DNA from: Dehalococcoidia bacterium
GTDB lineage: Bacteria > Chloroflexota > Dehalococcoidia > SHYB01
Reading direction: 5' to 3'
Assembly: GCA_009693015.1 (NCBI GenBank)
Contig: SHYB01000006.1
Span: 1-64,000 of the forward strand
DNA: 64,000 nt
Made by a program: the position numbers and the translations under genes. The notes beneath the pieces are model-generated. The model was not told the origin of the DNA. It saw only the letters and a program-made list of their open reading frames with translations, and searched no databases. Positions within the stretch are counted from its first letter, which is position 1, and the number at the start of each line of letters is the position of its first letter. Shown here one piece after another: positions 1 through 7,961 of the stretch.

Positions 1-2
1 GC

Positions 3-161
3 CAGGGCGAGGCGATCACGCTGATCACCAGCGAGGATTCGCGGCAGTGGCGGATGATCGAGCGGGCGCTGGGGAAGACGCTGCCCACGAAGATGTGGGC
101 CGCGCCTGCGCCGTCAGCACAGCGGCCGGCGCAGGCACAGCGGCCGGCGATGGCGCGGTAG
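3..161 (+). CDS. DEAD-box RNA helicase, C-terminal fragment
   Basis: The frame starting at base 3 is open to a TAG at 159-161 and encodes the last 52 residues of a protein that enters from the left edge. The text GEAITLITSEDSRQW followed by MIERALGKTLP matches the end of helicase domain 2 in DEAD-box ATP-dependent RNA helicases, where a Gly-x-Ala-x-x-hydrophobic segment is followed by an Ile-Glu-Arg helix. The last 20 residues are an Ala/Pro/Gln tail (AQRPAQAQRPAMAR), a typical basic low-complexity extension. Family role: unwinding RNA in ribosome assembly or mRNA turnover. The N-terminal motor motifs lie outside the window, so the subfamily cannot be named. Confidence 0.72.
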   Translation, partial: QGEAITLITSEDSRQWRMIERALGKTLPTKMWAAPAPSAQRPAQAQRPAMAR

Positions 162-196
162 GGGTTTTGGCGCTGCCGCGCGTGCGGATCAGAACT

Positions 197-350
197 GCTG
201 CCGCACCTTGGGCGACAGGCCTCGTTGCTCCCACCCACCCGCCCACAATTGTTGTATGCAGGAACGGGGGCACATCCCCCGCGCCCTCTGCCAGGAAGGG
301 GCGTCGCCCCTTCCTGGACTATACCCCAGGAGCGGAGGCTGCCTCGCGCA
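197..350 (+). repeat. Family A double-hairpin repeat, copy A1
   Basis: First of seven copies of a dispersed intergenic element. It has the order GCTGCCGC, then GTTGCTCCCACCC, then a hairpin around GGGGGCACATCCCCC, then TGCCAG, then a second hairpin GGAAGGGGC-GTC-GCCCCTTCC, then the tail TGGACTATACCCCAGGA. It fills the space between the helicase fragment and the convergent CHAT gene. The hairpin arms differ in sequence from other copies yet stay paired, which suggests that folded RNA or cruciform DNA is what is kept. Confidence 0.75.
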
Positions 351-405
351 AGCGCGCTCATGCGCCGGTAATGATCGCGGCCAACGCCTCGCGCAGGCCG
401 CTCGG

Positions 406-1140
406 CTAGAAGACGCGGGCGAACTGCTGGCCGTGGCCGCGGCTGCCTTTGACGGACAGCTCCAGGAGCGCGTAATTGGCGCGCTCAATGGCGGTGCCGA
501 AGCGCATGCCTTTGACCAGGACGCCGTGGTAGAGCAAGAGCTCGAAGAGCAAGGCCTCGGCATCGGAGATATCGCGGGTGTAGGAGGCGACTGCTGCCAG
601 GCCGGCGGCATCGCGGAAGCTGATGAGCGAGTCCTGGTACTTGCCGAGGAAGCAGGCGGAGAAGAGCAGGGGCAGGCCGCGGAAGTGCTTGCCGAAGACA
701 TCGGCGGTGCGCTCGTCGTCAAGGTAGATGCGGTCGGTTTCGCCGGCGCGGGGCGCGAGGGTGAAGTACGGGCGGCCCTGTTCATGGTTGCCGTGGCAGG
801 AGAGGTGCACAAAGGCGGGCTTGCTCCGCCCCACCGCCTTGCCGATCACGGAGATATCGTCGAGGGTGTGGATGTTCTTGTAGGCCAGGGGAATCTCGTT
901 AGACTTGAGCCAGGTGCGCAGCGTGCCCTCGGCGGAGCGGGTGGAGTGGAGGGTGTCGCCGAGCGAGCCTTCCAGCACCAACGCGCGAGGCGGGCTGCTG
1001 CGGGTGAGATCCTTGGGTTCCCAGGCCTCGGCTTTGACGCGGTCAAGCCAGCGCACCAGCACCTTGCGGCTGCGCACCTCGCGGACGATGCCGCGCGACC
1101 CGTTGTGACGAACCCATTCGCCGACGGCGAAAGCAGGCAT
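406..1140 (-). CDS. Compact CHAT-domain (caspase-like) protein with N-terminal SH3/KOW-like barrel
   Basis: A 244-residue protein. Residues about 1-48 (VGEWVRHNGSRGIVREV, then VLVRWLD) have the Gly/Val/Trp pattern of a small beta-barrel of KOW, Tudor or SH3 type. The rest resembles a CHAT peptidase: the catalytic His is likely in FVHLSCHGN and the catalytic Cys in LLFSACFLGK, spaced as in clan CD proteases. The C-terminus (GTAIERANYALLEL) fits the last CHAT helices. CHAT proteins are caspase/separase relatives used in bacterial defence and programmed death, usually with TPR or sensor domains; here the protein is short and has no obvious partner. The start at 1140 has GGAG upstream. The gene is convergent to the helicase fragment. 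The domain call comes from motif reading only. Confidence 0.6.
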   Translation of the reverse strand: MPAFAVGEWVRHNGSRGIVREVRSRKVLVRWLDRVKAEAWEPKDLTRSSPPRALVLEGSLGDTLHSTRSAEGTLRTWLKSNEIPLAYKNIHTLDDISVIGKAVGRSKPAFVHLSCHGNHEQGRPYFTLAPRAGETDRIYLDDERTADVFGKHFRGLPLLFSACFLGKYQDSLISFRDAAGLAAVASYTRDISDAEALLFELLLYHGVLVKGMRFGTAIERANYALLELSVKGSRGHGQQFARVF

Positions 1141-1186
1141 AGGGAATGCTCCGAGAACTGCCTAGCGGGAGAGGGAAACCTTTACA

Positions 1187-1300
1187 TAATACCAGATGTG
1201 GAGGTGTGGAGGAAGGGGGAGCGGCCATGCAGCAGTGATGAACAAGGATGGAGCCGTGAAGGGATGGATTCCGGCGTTCGCCGGAGTGACGGGTGCGGCG
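1187..1300. other. Intergenic stretch with -10-like box and short palindrome
   Basis: The gap between the CHAT gene start and the rlmB stop carries a TATTAT box on the minus strand (1187-1192) that could serve the CHAT gene. It also carries the palindrome TCCGGCG-TTCG-CCGGA near 1268-1284, which belongs to the common GGATTCC...GGAGTGACGG class of dispersed repeats. Nothing else is recognisable. Confidence 0.4.
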
Positions 1301-1351
1301 GCGGCGCGCTGCGGGGCGGCGTGGAGGGCGAAGAACCGGCAGGCCCACGGA

Positions 1352-2332
1352 TCAGCCCGGAGGGGCGGAAGGGGTGGGGGCGGCCGCGCGCTGGCGGAGG
1401 GCTTCGTAAAGGACGAGGGCGGTGGCGACGGAGGCGTTGAGCGAAGCGACCTTGCCGCGCATGGGGATGGAGGCGAGCATATCGCAGCGTTCCTTGATGA
1501 GGTGGGAGAGGCCCGTGCCTTCCGCGCCGATGACGATGGCGGTGGGCTGGCGGAAGTCTACCTGGGTGTACTCGCGGTCGCCTGCGGGGTCAATGCCCAC
1601 GGTCCACACCTGGCGCTTGCCCAGCTCGCGTATGGCGTTGGAGAGGTTGCTGACCTGGGCGACGGGGACGTATTCGATAGCCCCGGCGGAGGCGCGGCCC
1701 ACAGCGGCGGTGAGGCCGACGGCGCGACGCTCAGGGATGACCACGCCATGCGCCCCGGCGCCGTCCGCGGTGCGGATGATCGCGCCAAGGTTCTGCGGGT
1801 CTTCGATGCCATCGAGCAGGACGAGGAGCAGATGCTGGCCTTGCGTCTGCGCTGCGTCCAGCATCTGCTCGATAGTGGCGTAGGCCTTGGCGGCGGCGAG
1901 GGCGAGGACGCCCTGGCTGTGGCCGGTGGAGGAGAGACGCTCGATGACGCGGCGGTCGACATGCTCTACCACGATCTTTCGCTCGCGGGCAAGATGGAGA
2001 ATGGCGCCGACGACGGTGTGGCGGCCGGTGTCCTGGGCGATGAGCACCTTGTTGATGGGCCTGCCGGCGCGAAGGGCCTCCTGCACAGGATTTCTGCCTT
2101 CGATGACATCGCCGCGGGTGCCGCCGACCTCACGGTTGGGAACGGGCGCGCTGCGCTGCGGGCGTGGCGGGACGCCGTCGCCCTTCCGGCTCAGGGAAGA
2201 TGGACCGCGGTGCGCACCGGGGCCGCGGTGTTCGGTACTACTCTGGGGGCCACGCCGGGGGGGGCCGCGCTGGGGGCGCCGCAGGGCAGGGCGCGGGCCA
2301 GCCTTGGGGGAACGTCGAATCGCCATATGCAC
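1352..2332 (-). CDS. rlmB: 23S rRNA (guanosine-2'-O-)-methyltransferase, RlmB/TrmH family
   Basis: A 326-residue SPOUT-class methyltransferase that moves a methyl group from SAM to a ribose 2'-OH in rRNA. After an Arg/Pro-rich N-terminal tail (about 75 residues) comes the substrate-binding part EGRNPVQEALRAG. The SPOUT core follows with motif 1 NLGAIIRTADGAG, motif 2 VIGAEGTGLSHLI and motif 3 IPMRGKVASLNASVATALVL, whose Asn-Ala-Ser forms part of the trefoil knot that binds SAM. The basic tail is longer than in E. coli RlmB (about 245 aa). Two ATGs (2332, 2326) lie at the start. It is probably the last gene of a leftward unit that also holds the small protein at 2357-2584. Confidence 0.88.
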   Translation of the reverse strand: MHMAIRRSPKAGPRPALRRPQRGPPRRGPQSSTEHRGPGAHRGPSSLSRKGDGVPPRPQRSAPVPNREVGGTRGDVIEGRNPVQEALRAGRPINKVLIAQDTGRHTVVGAILHLARERKIVVEHVDRRVIERLSSTGHSQGVLALAAAKAYATIEQMLDAAQTQGQHLLLVLLDGIEDPQNLGAIIRTADGAGAHGVVIPERRAVGLTAAVGRASAGAIEYVPVAQVSNLSNAIRELGKRQVWTVGIDPAGDREYTQVDFRQPTAIVIGAEGTGLSHLIKERCDMLASIPMRGKVASLNASVATALVLYEALRQRAAAPTPSAPPG

Positions 2333-2356
2333 CCAGTATGAGGCTTTGGGGAATGG

Positions 2357-2584
2357 TTACAAGGGGACTTTGGTGTCCTCCACCATGGTGGCCCAGGTGA
2401 GCGCGGAGAGGCGCTGGATGGCGTGGGCGAGGTCGTGCTCCATGAGCCGCACATACTCTTTCACGCGGTAGGGATCGCCATCGCCGGCCTCCTTGCGCAG
2501 CGCGGTGAGATTCTTGCGCACGCGGTCCAGGGCGATCTCCACCTCATCGCACACCTCGGTGATGCCCGGCAGGTCCTGTTGCAT
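2357..2584 (-). CDS. Small helical protein of unknown function
   Basis: A 75-residue acidic protein starting MQQDLPGITEVCDEVEIALD, with a heptad-like pattern (VRKNLTALRKEA, then VRLMEHDLAHAIQRLSAL) that predicts two amphipathic helices and perhaps a small coiled-coil dimer. A strong Shine-Dalgarno AAGGAGG stands 7 nt before the ATG, so it is very likely translated. It lies 24 nt upstream of rlmB in the same direction. No family is recognised. Confidence 0.7.
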   Translation of the reverse strand: MQQDLPGITEVCDEVEIALDRVRKNLTALRKEAGDGDPYRVKEYVRLMEHDLAHAIQRLSALTWATMVEDTKVPL

Positions 2585-2688
2585 GGCGATGCCTCCTTAG
2601 GGTCTGCTGACGAGAAGAGCAGAAGAGGGCAATGTCGCCGGCGTAAAGAGCGGCGGGGCAATCGTGAAGGGCGCGTGGAGAACGGCGG

Positions 2689-4002
2689 CTACGGCGGGCC
2701 GGCGGCGGCGTCATCGGCGGGGGCCATGAGGCGGCCGGCGTACTCCAGGAGCTCACGACGGCGCGCATCAGGGATGGGGAGGGTTTCTAGGTACAGGGCG
2801 AGGAGATCGCGCGGGGGTTTGCCGGTGGTCTCCACGGCGCCGAGCCGCACGCGGCGGGCACGCTCGACCTGGCGGGTGATAGCGGCGACGTGGTGGACGC
2901 CCCGCGCCTCCAGCGCCGCGCGGACCTCACGCTCACGGAAGGCAGGCTCCAGGGACTCAGGCAACTGCACCTGCACGCGGACGATGGCGCCGGTGACAGG
3001 GGCGCAGTCTATGGCGGCGAGCGTTTTGGCGGTGGGGTCCTCCTGCTCGCGCACCACGGCCTCCACGGTGACGAAGGCGCGCGCCTGCATGGGGTGGAAG
3101 GCCAGCTCCGTGACGCGCTTGCCCACGGGCCGTGCGGCGTCAAGCTCGATGATATAGACGCCCTTCTCCTCGTGGTCTTCTTCGCCAAAATCAATGCGCT
3201 GGAGACTGCCGGGGTAAAGCATGGGCGGCGAATCGCTGAGCTGCTGGCGGCGGTGGATGTGGCCCAGGGCGATGTAGTCCACGGGCAGCGCGGTGAGGTT
3301 GCTCTGGAGGAGGACGTGGTCTTCACCGATCATCATGGTGCGCTCGGTGCCGAGCTTGGCGTTGTTGACGGAGCAGTGCGCGGCAAGAATGGCGGGAATG
3401 GCGGGGTCGAGCTGCTCACCTTCGCGACGCAAAAGGGCGGTGAGACGATCTTCCAGCATTTCCTTGATCTTGGCGTAGGGCAGGTTGCGGACGTCATCGC
3501 GGGTGAGGATGCCGCTGCGGCGAATCCACGGGAGAGCGACGATGTTCAGCGGCCCCGATTTGGTCTGTACGCGGTAGGTGGCCAGGCGTTCGGCGATGGT
3601 GACGTTGGGTACAGAAAGCGTATCGAAGATCTCCACGGCGCTGGCTTTGTAGGCGGCGTGGGGCAGGTCGTGATTGCCGACGAGGAGGAAGACGGGGATG
3701 CCTGCGGCGGCGAGTCGCGCTATGCGGGAGGCGAACTCGCGCTGGTGGGTCTGGCTGGGCTCGCGGCTCTTGTAGGCATCGCCGGTGAACAGCACCAGGT
3801 CAACGTCTGCCTCTTGGGCCAGGGCAATGGCTTGATCGAGCGCGGCGAGAAAATCGAGGAGGCGGGTGGAGGAGCCGCGGTAGCGGGTGCGGTCGTCGCC
3901 AGGGGCGAAGTGCGCGGGCAGGGCGGCGAGATCGGCGTCCGTGGCGGGGTGGCCGCAGGTCTCTATGCCGATGTGGACGTCAGAGATGTGCAGGATGCGC
4001 AT
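2689..4002 (-). CDS. sbcD: SbcD/Mre11-type DNA repair exonuclease
   Basis: A 437-residue calcineurin-like phosphoesterase. The metal-binding motifs are in order: DVHIG (residues 8-12), TGDAYKS, GNHDLPH, an AAHCSV segment and GHIHRRQQ, the set found in Mre11/SbcD nucleases that trim DNA ends and hairpins with the ATPase SbcC/Rad50. The capping and C-terminal domains follow. There is no sbcC next to it. The gene starts 13 nt after the PAP2 gene in the same direction, so they are probably cotranscribed. Only a weak Shine-Dalgarno is seen before the ATG. Nuclease family assignment is strong; the exact substrate is inferred. Confidence 0.88.
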   Translation of the reverse strand: MRILHISDVHIGIETCGHPATDADLAALPAHFAPGDDRTRYRGSSTRLLDFLAALDQAIALAQEADVDLVLFTGDAYKSREPSQTHQREFASRIARLAAAGIPVFLLVGNHDLPHAAYKASAVEIFDTLSVPNVTIAERLATYRVQTKSGPLNIVALPWIRRSGILTRDDVRNLPYAKIKEMLEDRLTALLRREGEQLDPAIPAILAAHCSVNNAKLGTERTMMIGEDHVLLQSNLTALPVDYIALGHIHRRQQLSDSPPMLYPGSLQRIDFGEEDHEEKGVYIIELDAARPVGKRVTELAFHPMQARAFVTVEAVVREQEDPTAKTLAAIDCAPVTGAIVRVQVQLPESLEPAFREREVRAALEARGVHHVAAITRQVERARRVRLGAVETTGKPPRDLLALYLETLPIPDARRRELLEYAGRLMAPADDAAAGPP

Positions 4003-4015
4003 GGGCTATGTTGCT

Positions 4016-4789
4016 TTAGTCCAGGGGGTCTGCGGGGGCCGGCGTGGGCTGTGGGGACTGGCTGCGCCGGGGGGTGACGGCGGCCCGCAACGCGGCGAAG
4101 GTGAAAATCGCCGGGTGGCGAAGTTCGGTGCGGCGGAGGTGGCGATAGAGGGCGGCGAGGAGCGCAAGATAGACGCCGCCGTAGGCGTAGCCGCCGAGAA
4201 CATCGCTGGGCCAGTGGCGGCCGTGGTGCACCAGCCAGACGCCGATGGCGAGTATGGCGGCGAGGCAGAGGACGCGCAGCGCGGCGGCGGCGCGGCGCGG
4301 CGCGAGGGCCGGGGCGAGGAGGGCGAGGAAGCCGCAGAACATGACGTAGTGCATGGCGGTGCCGCTGGGGAAGCCGTTGCCCTGGGGGCCGCCGTAGACC
4401 TGGACCAGGTCCGGCGAGGGCCGGGGCCGCCCAATGAGATCGCGGAGAAGGAAGCTGGAGGAATCCGCGACGAGCATGAGGGCGACGCAGGCTGCGGCGG
4501 CGCGGCGGCGGGTGAGCCAGAGCCAGACGGCGGTGGCGGCAATCATGCCTCCGGCGACGCCGCGCAAGCCCATCCAGAAGAGCAGATCGCCGGCGGGTCC
4601 GAAATCGGCGCGTTGCACCCAGCGGGTGAGGGGCACATCGAAGGGCGCGCGCGGTGCAAGCAGGGCGTGGGAGGTGGCGAGCGCGGCGAGGGCCAGGAGG
4701 ATGGCGAGAGGCAGGACGCCGCGGGGGAGGCGAAGGCGCAGGGGAAGGGCGGGGCGGTCGCTGGCGGGTGCGCGGGCGGAGGCCGGCAT
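4016..4789 (-). CDS. PAP2-superfamily membrane phosphatase
   Basis: A 257-residue integral membrane protein with about five or six hydrophobic helices (for example LPLAILLALAALATSHALL and AALRVLCLAAILAIGVWLV). It has the PAP2 signature in variant form: RDLIGRPRP for motif 1, FPSGTAMH for motif 2, where PSGH is usual, and RHWPSDVLGG for motif 3. Family enzymes remove phosphate from lipid phosphates such as phosphatidate or undecaprenyl pyrophosphate. The ATG at 4789 is chosen because GAGGA precedes it and the longer frame would overlap the upstream gene. It sits between the NTF2-like gene and sbcD, all leftward. Confidence 0.82.
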   Translation of the reverse strand: MPASARAPASDRPALPLRLRLPRGVLPLAILLALAALATSHALLAPRAPFDVPLTRWVQRADFGPAGDLLFWMGLRGVAGGMIAATAVWLWLTRRRAAAACVALMLVADSSSFLLRDLIGRPRPSPDLVQVYGGPQGNGFPSGTAMHYVMFCGFLALLAPALAPRRAAAALRVLCLAAILAIGVWLVHHGRHWPSDVLGGYAYGGVYLALLAALYRHLRRTELRHPAIFTFAALRAAVTPRRSQSPQPTPAPADPLD

Positions 4790-4868
4790 GGGAGTCCTCG
4801 TCTGCGTGCGATGCCCGCGTCGCTGGACTATATGACGGGGCTTGTGCGCGGTTTCCGCGCACCGCATG

Positions 4869-5309
4869 TTAGTTCGGCTGGCTCTGGGGACGGTAGACCA
4901 TATCCGGGGTGCGGCCAAGGTCGGTAATCTGAGAGACCTTGTCGTGACGGACGTGGAAGATGAGCTCACGCTCAGGGCCGCGGCGGCCGTCGGGCATGAG
5001 CTCGGCGATGTTGACGGTGGTCTGGCCGCCCTTGGGGGCGACGATGGTGAAGCGCAGGGGGCGTTGACCCAGCGCCTTCATATGTCTGACGATGGCGTCG
5101 GCGCCGGTGGTTTCGCCGGCGCGGGTGCGCAGCACGACGTCTGGAGCGAGCAGGGCCTCGGCGGGAGCGTACTCCCAGGTGTCATAGGCGCGATCGAGGG
5201 CGCGGAGGAAGGTGGCGAGGACGTCCATCTCGCGGGTCTGGACGGCGCGGGGGACGTACCGCGGCATCGGCGGCGCGGGGAGCTTGGGCATCGTCGGACG
5301 TTTCAGCAT
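4869..5309 (-). CDS. NTF2-like/SnoaL-like domain protein
   Basis: A 146-residue protein from the ATG at 5309 (a longer frame reaches 5390). From about residue 35 it shows the NTF2/SnoaL cone-fold pattern: a first helix (VLATFLRALDRAYDTWEY), EALLAPDVVLRTRAGETTGADAIVRHM, then strands RFTIVAPKGG, RELIFHVRHDKVSQITD. Members are small-molecule isomerases, cyclases or accessory domains; no catalytic pair can be assigned. The 5309 start is supported by an extended -10 box ending 7 nt before it, which would give a leaderless mRNA. Function unknown beyond the fold. Confidence 0.68.
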   Translation of the reverse strand: MLKRPTMPKLPAPPMPRYVPRAVQTREMDVLATFLRALDRAYDTWEYAPAEALLAPDVVLRTRAGETTGADAIVRHMKALGQRPLRFTIVAPKGGQTTVNIAELMPDGRRGPERELIFHVRHDKVSQITDLGRTPDMVYRPQSQPN

Positions 5310-5316
5310 CGGCGGT

Positions 5317-5325
5317 AGTATAGCA
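5317..5325 (-). promoter_or_regulatory. Extended -10 promoter (TGCTATACT) for the NTF2-like gene
   Basis: On the minus strand TGC plus TATACT forms a near-perfect extended -10 element. Only 7 nt separate it from the ATG at 5309, so transcription should begin at or next to the start codon and yield a leaderless transcript. No -35 box is visible, as expected for extended -10 promoters. Confidence 0.55.
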
Positions 5326-5432
5326 GAGGCGGCGGCCCCGGCAGGCGGGCGATGGGTGCGGGCGGCGTAGGGCGCTAGCCCCACAGGCAAGGTTGGGCTA
5401 GACTGCTAGCGAACCTTTCGGCAGGATGAGCC

Positions 5433-6839
5433 ATGGCTACGGAGCAGAGAGCCGTCCGCGCGATGCGGGTGTACGCGCTGGACCCGCGGGTGCTGTCGCA
5501 GGAGCAGATCGCGGTGACGTTCGCTATGACGTCGCGGTCGCCGGAGGCGTTCGACGCCATCGCCAAGGTGGTGAGCGAGGCGAAGGCGGCGGATTTCAAC
5601 GAGAAATGGGTGGTGGGCTACGGGCACGCCAGCGTGGCCGAGCATGCCGTGCTGCACATGGCTGTGGAGGACCTTTCGCGGCTGGCGGCGGATGAGATGG
5701 AAGACAACCGGCTGGCGTCGTATACGGAAAAATCGTCGCGCTACCAAATACTGGACCGGGGCAGCTACCACGTGCCCGCGGAGCTGCGGGGGCACCGGCT
5801 GGAGCGGCAGTATATCCAGACATGCGACTATCTGTTTGACGTGTACCACGATTTGCTGGAGCGGACGCAAGGGTGGCTGCGGTCGCAGCAGGCGCAGGGG
5901 GCGAACGAGAAGGATGGGGCGTACCGGCTGCGTATACGGCGGATGGCCACGGACCACTGCCGCTTTGTGCTGCCCGCGTCCACGCTGACGAACGTGGGGA
6001 TGACGCTGAACGCGCGGTCGCTGGAGCATGCGATAACGAAGCTGCTTTCGCATGAGCTGGCGGAGTGCCGCGACCTGGGCGAGCGGCTCAAGGCGCAGGG
6101 CAGGATGATCGCGCCGACGCTGGTGAAGTATGCCGATCGCAGCGCGTACATGGCGGAGACGCGCGCGGCGTTGCAAGGATATGCCGGCCGGGTGGCGGGG
6201 GGGAACGCGGGAGGGCCGTCGCAGGTGCGGGCGCGGCTGGTGTGGCATGACGCGGAGGGGGAGCAGACGCTGGCGGCGGCGCTGCTGTACCGGCTGGGCA
6301 GCATGGCCTGGGCCGATGCGGAGCGGCGCGCCAGGGAGATGAGCGTCGCGGAGCGGGGGCGGTTGATCGAGGATGCGCTGATGCGGCTGGGGCCGTTTGA
6401 TGCGCCGCCGCGGGAGTTGGAGATGGTGACGTACCGCTTCGAACTGGAGATGGATTACGGGGCATACCGGGAGTACAAGCGGCACCGCATGCAGACGTAC
6501 CTGCCGCAACGGCTGACGACGGCGCATGGGTACATTCTGCCGCCGCTGGTGGCGGAGGCGGGAGCAGCGCCGGAGTTCGCGGAGGCGATGGAGCGCGTGG
6601 CGCGGCTGCACGCGGCGCTGGCGGAGGAGGTTTCCGCGGCGGTGGCGGAGCATATGGTGACGCACGCGCATAACCGTCGCCTGCTGGCGCAGATGAACCT
6701 GCGCGAGGCGTACCACCTGTTCAAGCTCCGCAGCGCGGAGAACGCGCACTTCACGATACGGGAGATTTCGCGGCAGGCGCTGGTGGAGATCACGCGGGTG
6801 CACCCGCTGCTGATCAAGTTTATCAAGCTACGGGAGTAG
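5433..6839 (+). CDS. Double-length ThyX-like (FAD-dependent thymidylate synthase family) protein
   Basis: A 468-residue protein made of two ThyX-like halves. In the N-terminal half, FNEKWVVGYGHASVAEHAVL, DNRLASYTEKSSRYQ and DHCRFVLPAST correspond to ThyX helices and flavin/dUMP loops. The classic RHR-x7-S motif is not intact there. The C-terminal half carries YREYKRHRMQTYLPQRLT, closer to an RHR motif. Classical ThyX (about 220-250 aa, homotetramer) makes dTMP from dUMP using methylene-tetrahydrofolate and FAD. This fused form may be a pseudo-dimer with altered chemistry. The start is preceded by AGGATGA. A TAGACT box lies at 5399-5404. Family membership is good; activity is uncertain. Confidence 0.72.
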   Translation: MATEQRAVRAMRVYALDPRVLSQEQIAVTFAMTSRSPEAFDAIAKVVSEAKAADFNEKWVVGYGHASVAEHAVLHMAVEDLSRLAADEMEDNRLASYTEKSSRYQILDRGSYHVPAELRGHRLERQYIQTCDYLFDVYHDLLERTQGWLRSQQAQGANEKDGAYRLRIRRMATDHCRFVLPASTLTNVGMTLNARSLEHAITKLLSHELAECRDLGERLKAQGRMIAPTLVKYADRSAYMAETRAALQGYAGRVAGGNAGGPSQVRARLVWHDAEGEQTLAAALLYRLGSMAWADAERRAREMSVAERGRLIEDALMRLGPFDAPPRELEMVTYRFELEMDYGAYREYKRHRMQTYLPQRLTTAHGYILPPLVAEAGAAPEFAEAMERVARLHAALAEEVSAAVAEHMVTHAHNRRLLAQMNLREAYHLFKLRSAENAHFTIREISRQALVEITRVHPLLIKFIKLRE

Positions 6840-6925
6840 TTCGGCCTGCGTGGCATTCCCTGCAAGGATGGGTAAAATCACCGCCGCGAATCGTGTGCTG
6901 ACCCTGTCCCGCCATCAGACAGCGA

Positions 6926-6934
6926 TGTTATACT
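6926..6934 (+). promoter_or_regulatory. Extended -10 promoter (TGTTATACT) for the lipA-PDH unit
   Basis: TG-T-TATACT forms an extended -10 element 16 nt before the first ATG of lipA. The predicted start of transcription is near 6941. If the ATG at 6951 is used, the 5' leader would be about 10 nt and without a Shine-Dalgarno. Confidence 0.5.
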
Positions 6935-6950
6935 GAGGGGCACTGCCGCG

Positions 6951-7847
6951 ATGGGATGGCCGCAACGGCGAAGGCAGGTGACGTTGGTGCAGCGCACGCT
7001 CCCCCCCTGGTTCAAGGTCCGGTTTCCCGGCGGCCCCAATTACCTGCGCCTGAAGACGCTGATGCGGGAGCAGCGCCTGCACACTATCTGTGAAGAGGCG
7101 CACTGCCCCAACATCGGCGAATGCTGGGAGTACGGCACGGCGACGTTTCTTATTCTGGGCGACATCTGCACGCGCGCCTGCGCCTACTGCGCGGTGACGC
7201 GGGGACGGCCATACGCGATAGACGAAGGCGAGCCGGCGCGGGTGGCGCAATCAGTCAAGACGCTGGGACTGAAGCACGCGGTGATCACGTCGCCGAACCG
7301 GGACGACCTGGCGGACGGCGGCGCGGCGGTGTACGCCGAGACGATATGCCAGGTGCGGGAGCAAGCGCCGGGGTGCGTCATTGAGGTGCTGATCCCCGAT
7401 TTCATGGGCGACCGCGCCGCGCTGGGGACTGTGATCGAAGCGGGGCCGGACGTGCTGAACCATAATATCGAGACGGCGCAGCGGCTGTTCAAGCGGGTGC
7501 GGGCGAAGGGCGACTACGCCCGCTCCATCGAACTGCTGGACGCGGTGAAGGATATGGCGCCGCGGATGGTGACGAAGAGCGGGATCATTGTGGGCATGGG
7601 GGAGACGAACGCGGAGGTGCGGGAGACGATGGCCGACTTGCGCGAGGCGCGGGTGGAGGTGCTGACGCTGGGCCAGTACCTGCGGCCTTCGGAGAAGCAC
7701 ATCGCCATTGACCGCTTCGTGACGCCGGAAGAGTTCGCGTCGCTGAAGGGCGACGGGCTGGCGATGGGGTTCCGCCATGTGGAGTCGGGGCCGCTGGTGC
7801 GCAGTTCGTATCACGCGCATGAACATGTGGCGGAGCGGGCATCGTAA
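6951..7847 (+). CDS. lipA: Lipoyl synthase
   Basis: A 298-residue radical-SAM enzyme that inserts two sulfurs into protein-bound octanoyl groups to make lipoyl cofactors. The auxiliary cluster motif is CEEAHCPNIGEC and the radical-SAM motif is CTRACAYC. Further LipA blocks are TSPNRDDLADGGA, EVLIPDFMG, DVLNHNIET, GIIVGMGE and the terminal GPLVRSSYHA, whose Arg-Ser-Ser-Tyr includes the conserved Ser cluster ligand. ATG 6951 is taken as start; GTG 6987 with AAGGCAGG in front is an alternative and fits the family's usual N-terminus (LPPWFKV). It is followed by the PDH genes whose E2 carries the lipoyl domain it would modify. No lipB is in the window. Confidence 0.93.
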   Translation: MGWPQRRRQVTLVQRTLPPWFKVRFPGGPNYLRLKTLMREQRLHTICEEAHCPNIGECWEYGTATFLILGDICTRACAYCAVTRGRPYAIDEGEPARVAQSVKTLGLKHAVITSPNRDDLADGGAAVYAETICQVREQAPGCVIEVLIPDFMGDRAALGTVIEAGPDVLNHNIETAQRLFKRVRAKGDYARSIELLDAVKDMAPRMVTKSGIIVGMGETNAEVRETMADLREARVEVLTLGQYLRPSEKHIAIDRFVTPEEFASLKGDGLAMGFRHVESGPLVRSSYHAHEHVAERAS

Positions 7848-7882
7848 AGGCTAGTACATGATGTATTGCGCCGGACGAAGAC

Positions 7883-7925
7883 TCACCCCCACCCCAACCC
7901 TCCCCCTCGATGGGGGAGGGAGTTC
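7883..7925 (+). repeat. Family C short palindrome
   Basis: A C/G palindrome, CCTCCCCCTCGATGGGGGAGG, preceded by CACCCCAACC, lies between lipA and lpdA. It belongs to the same class as palindromes near 50470 and 53070 (CCCTCTCCCT-GAGGGAGAGGG types). It could attenuate or stabilise the mRNA between lipA and the PDH genes. Confidence 0.5.
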
Positions 7926-7961
7926 AAGAAACATCGTTGCCGCGGTGCAGGGGTGAGCGCA

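Noticed and set aside
1196-2341. Long open frame on the plus strand opposite rlmB, and similar long frames opposite thyX (5406-6803), the aminotransferase/chrA region (47245-49698) and the acyl-CoA dehydrogenase gene (52951-54537)
   Set aside because: They are shadows caused by high GC: Arg/Pro/His-rich or Gly/Ala-rich translations without motifs, directly opposite genes with clear family signatures and ribosome sites.
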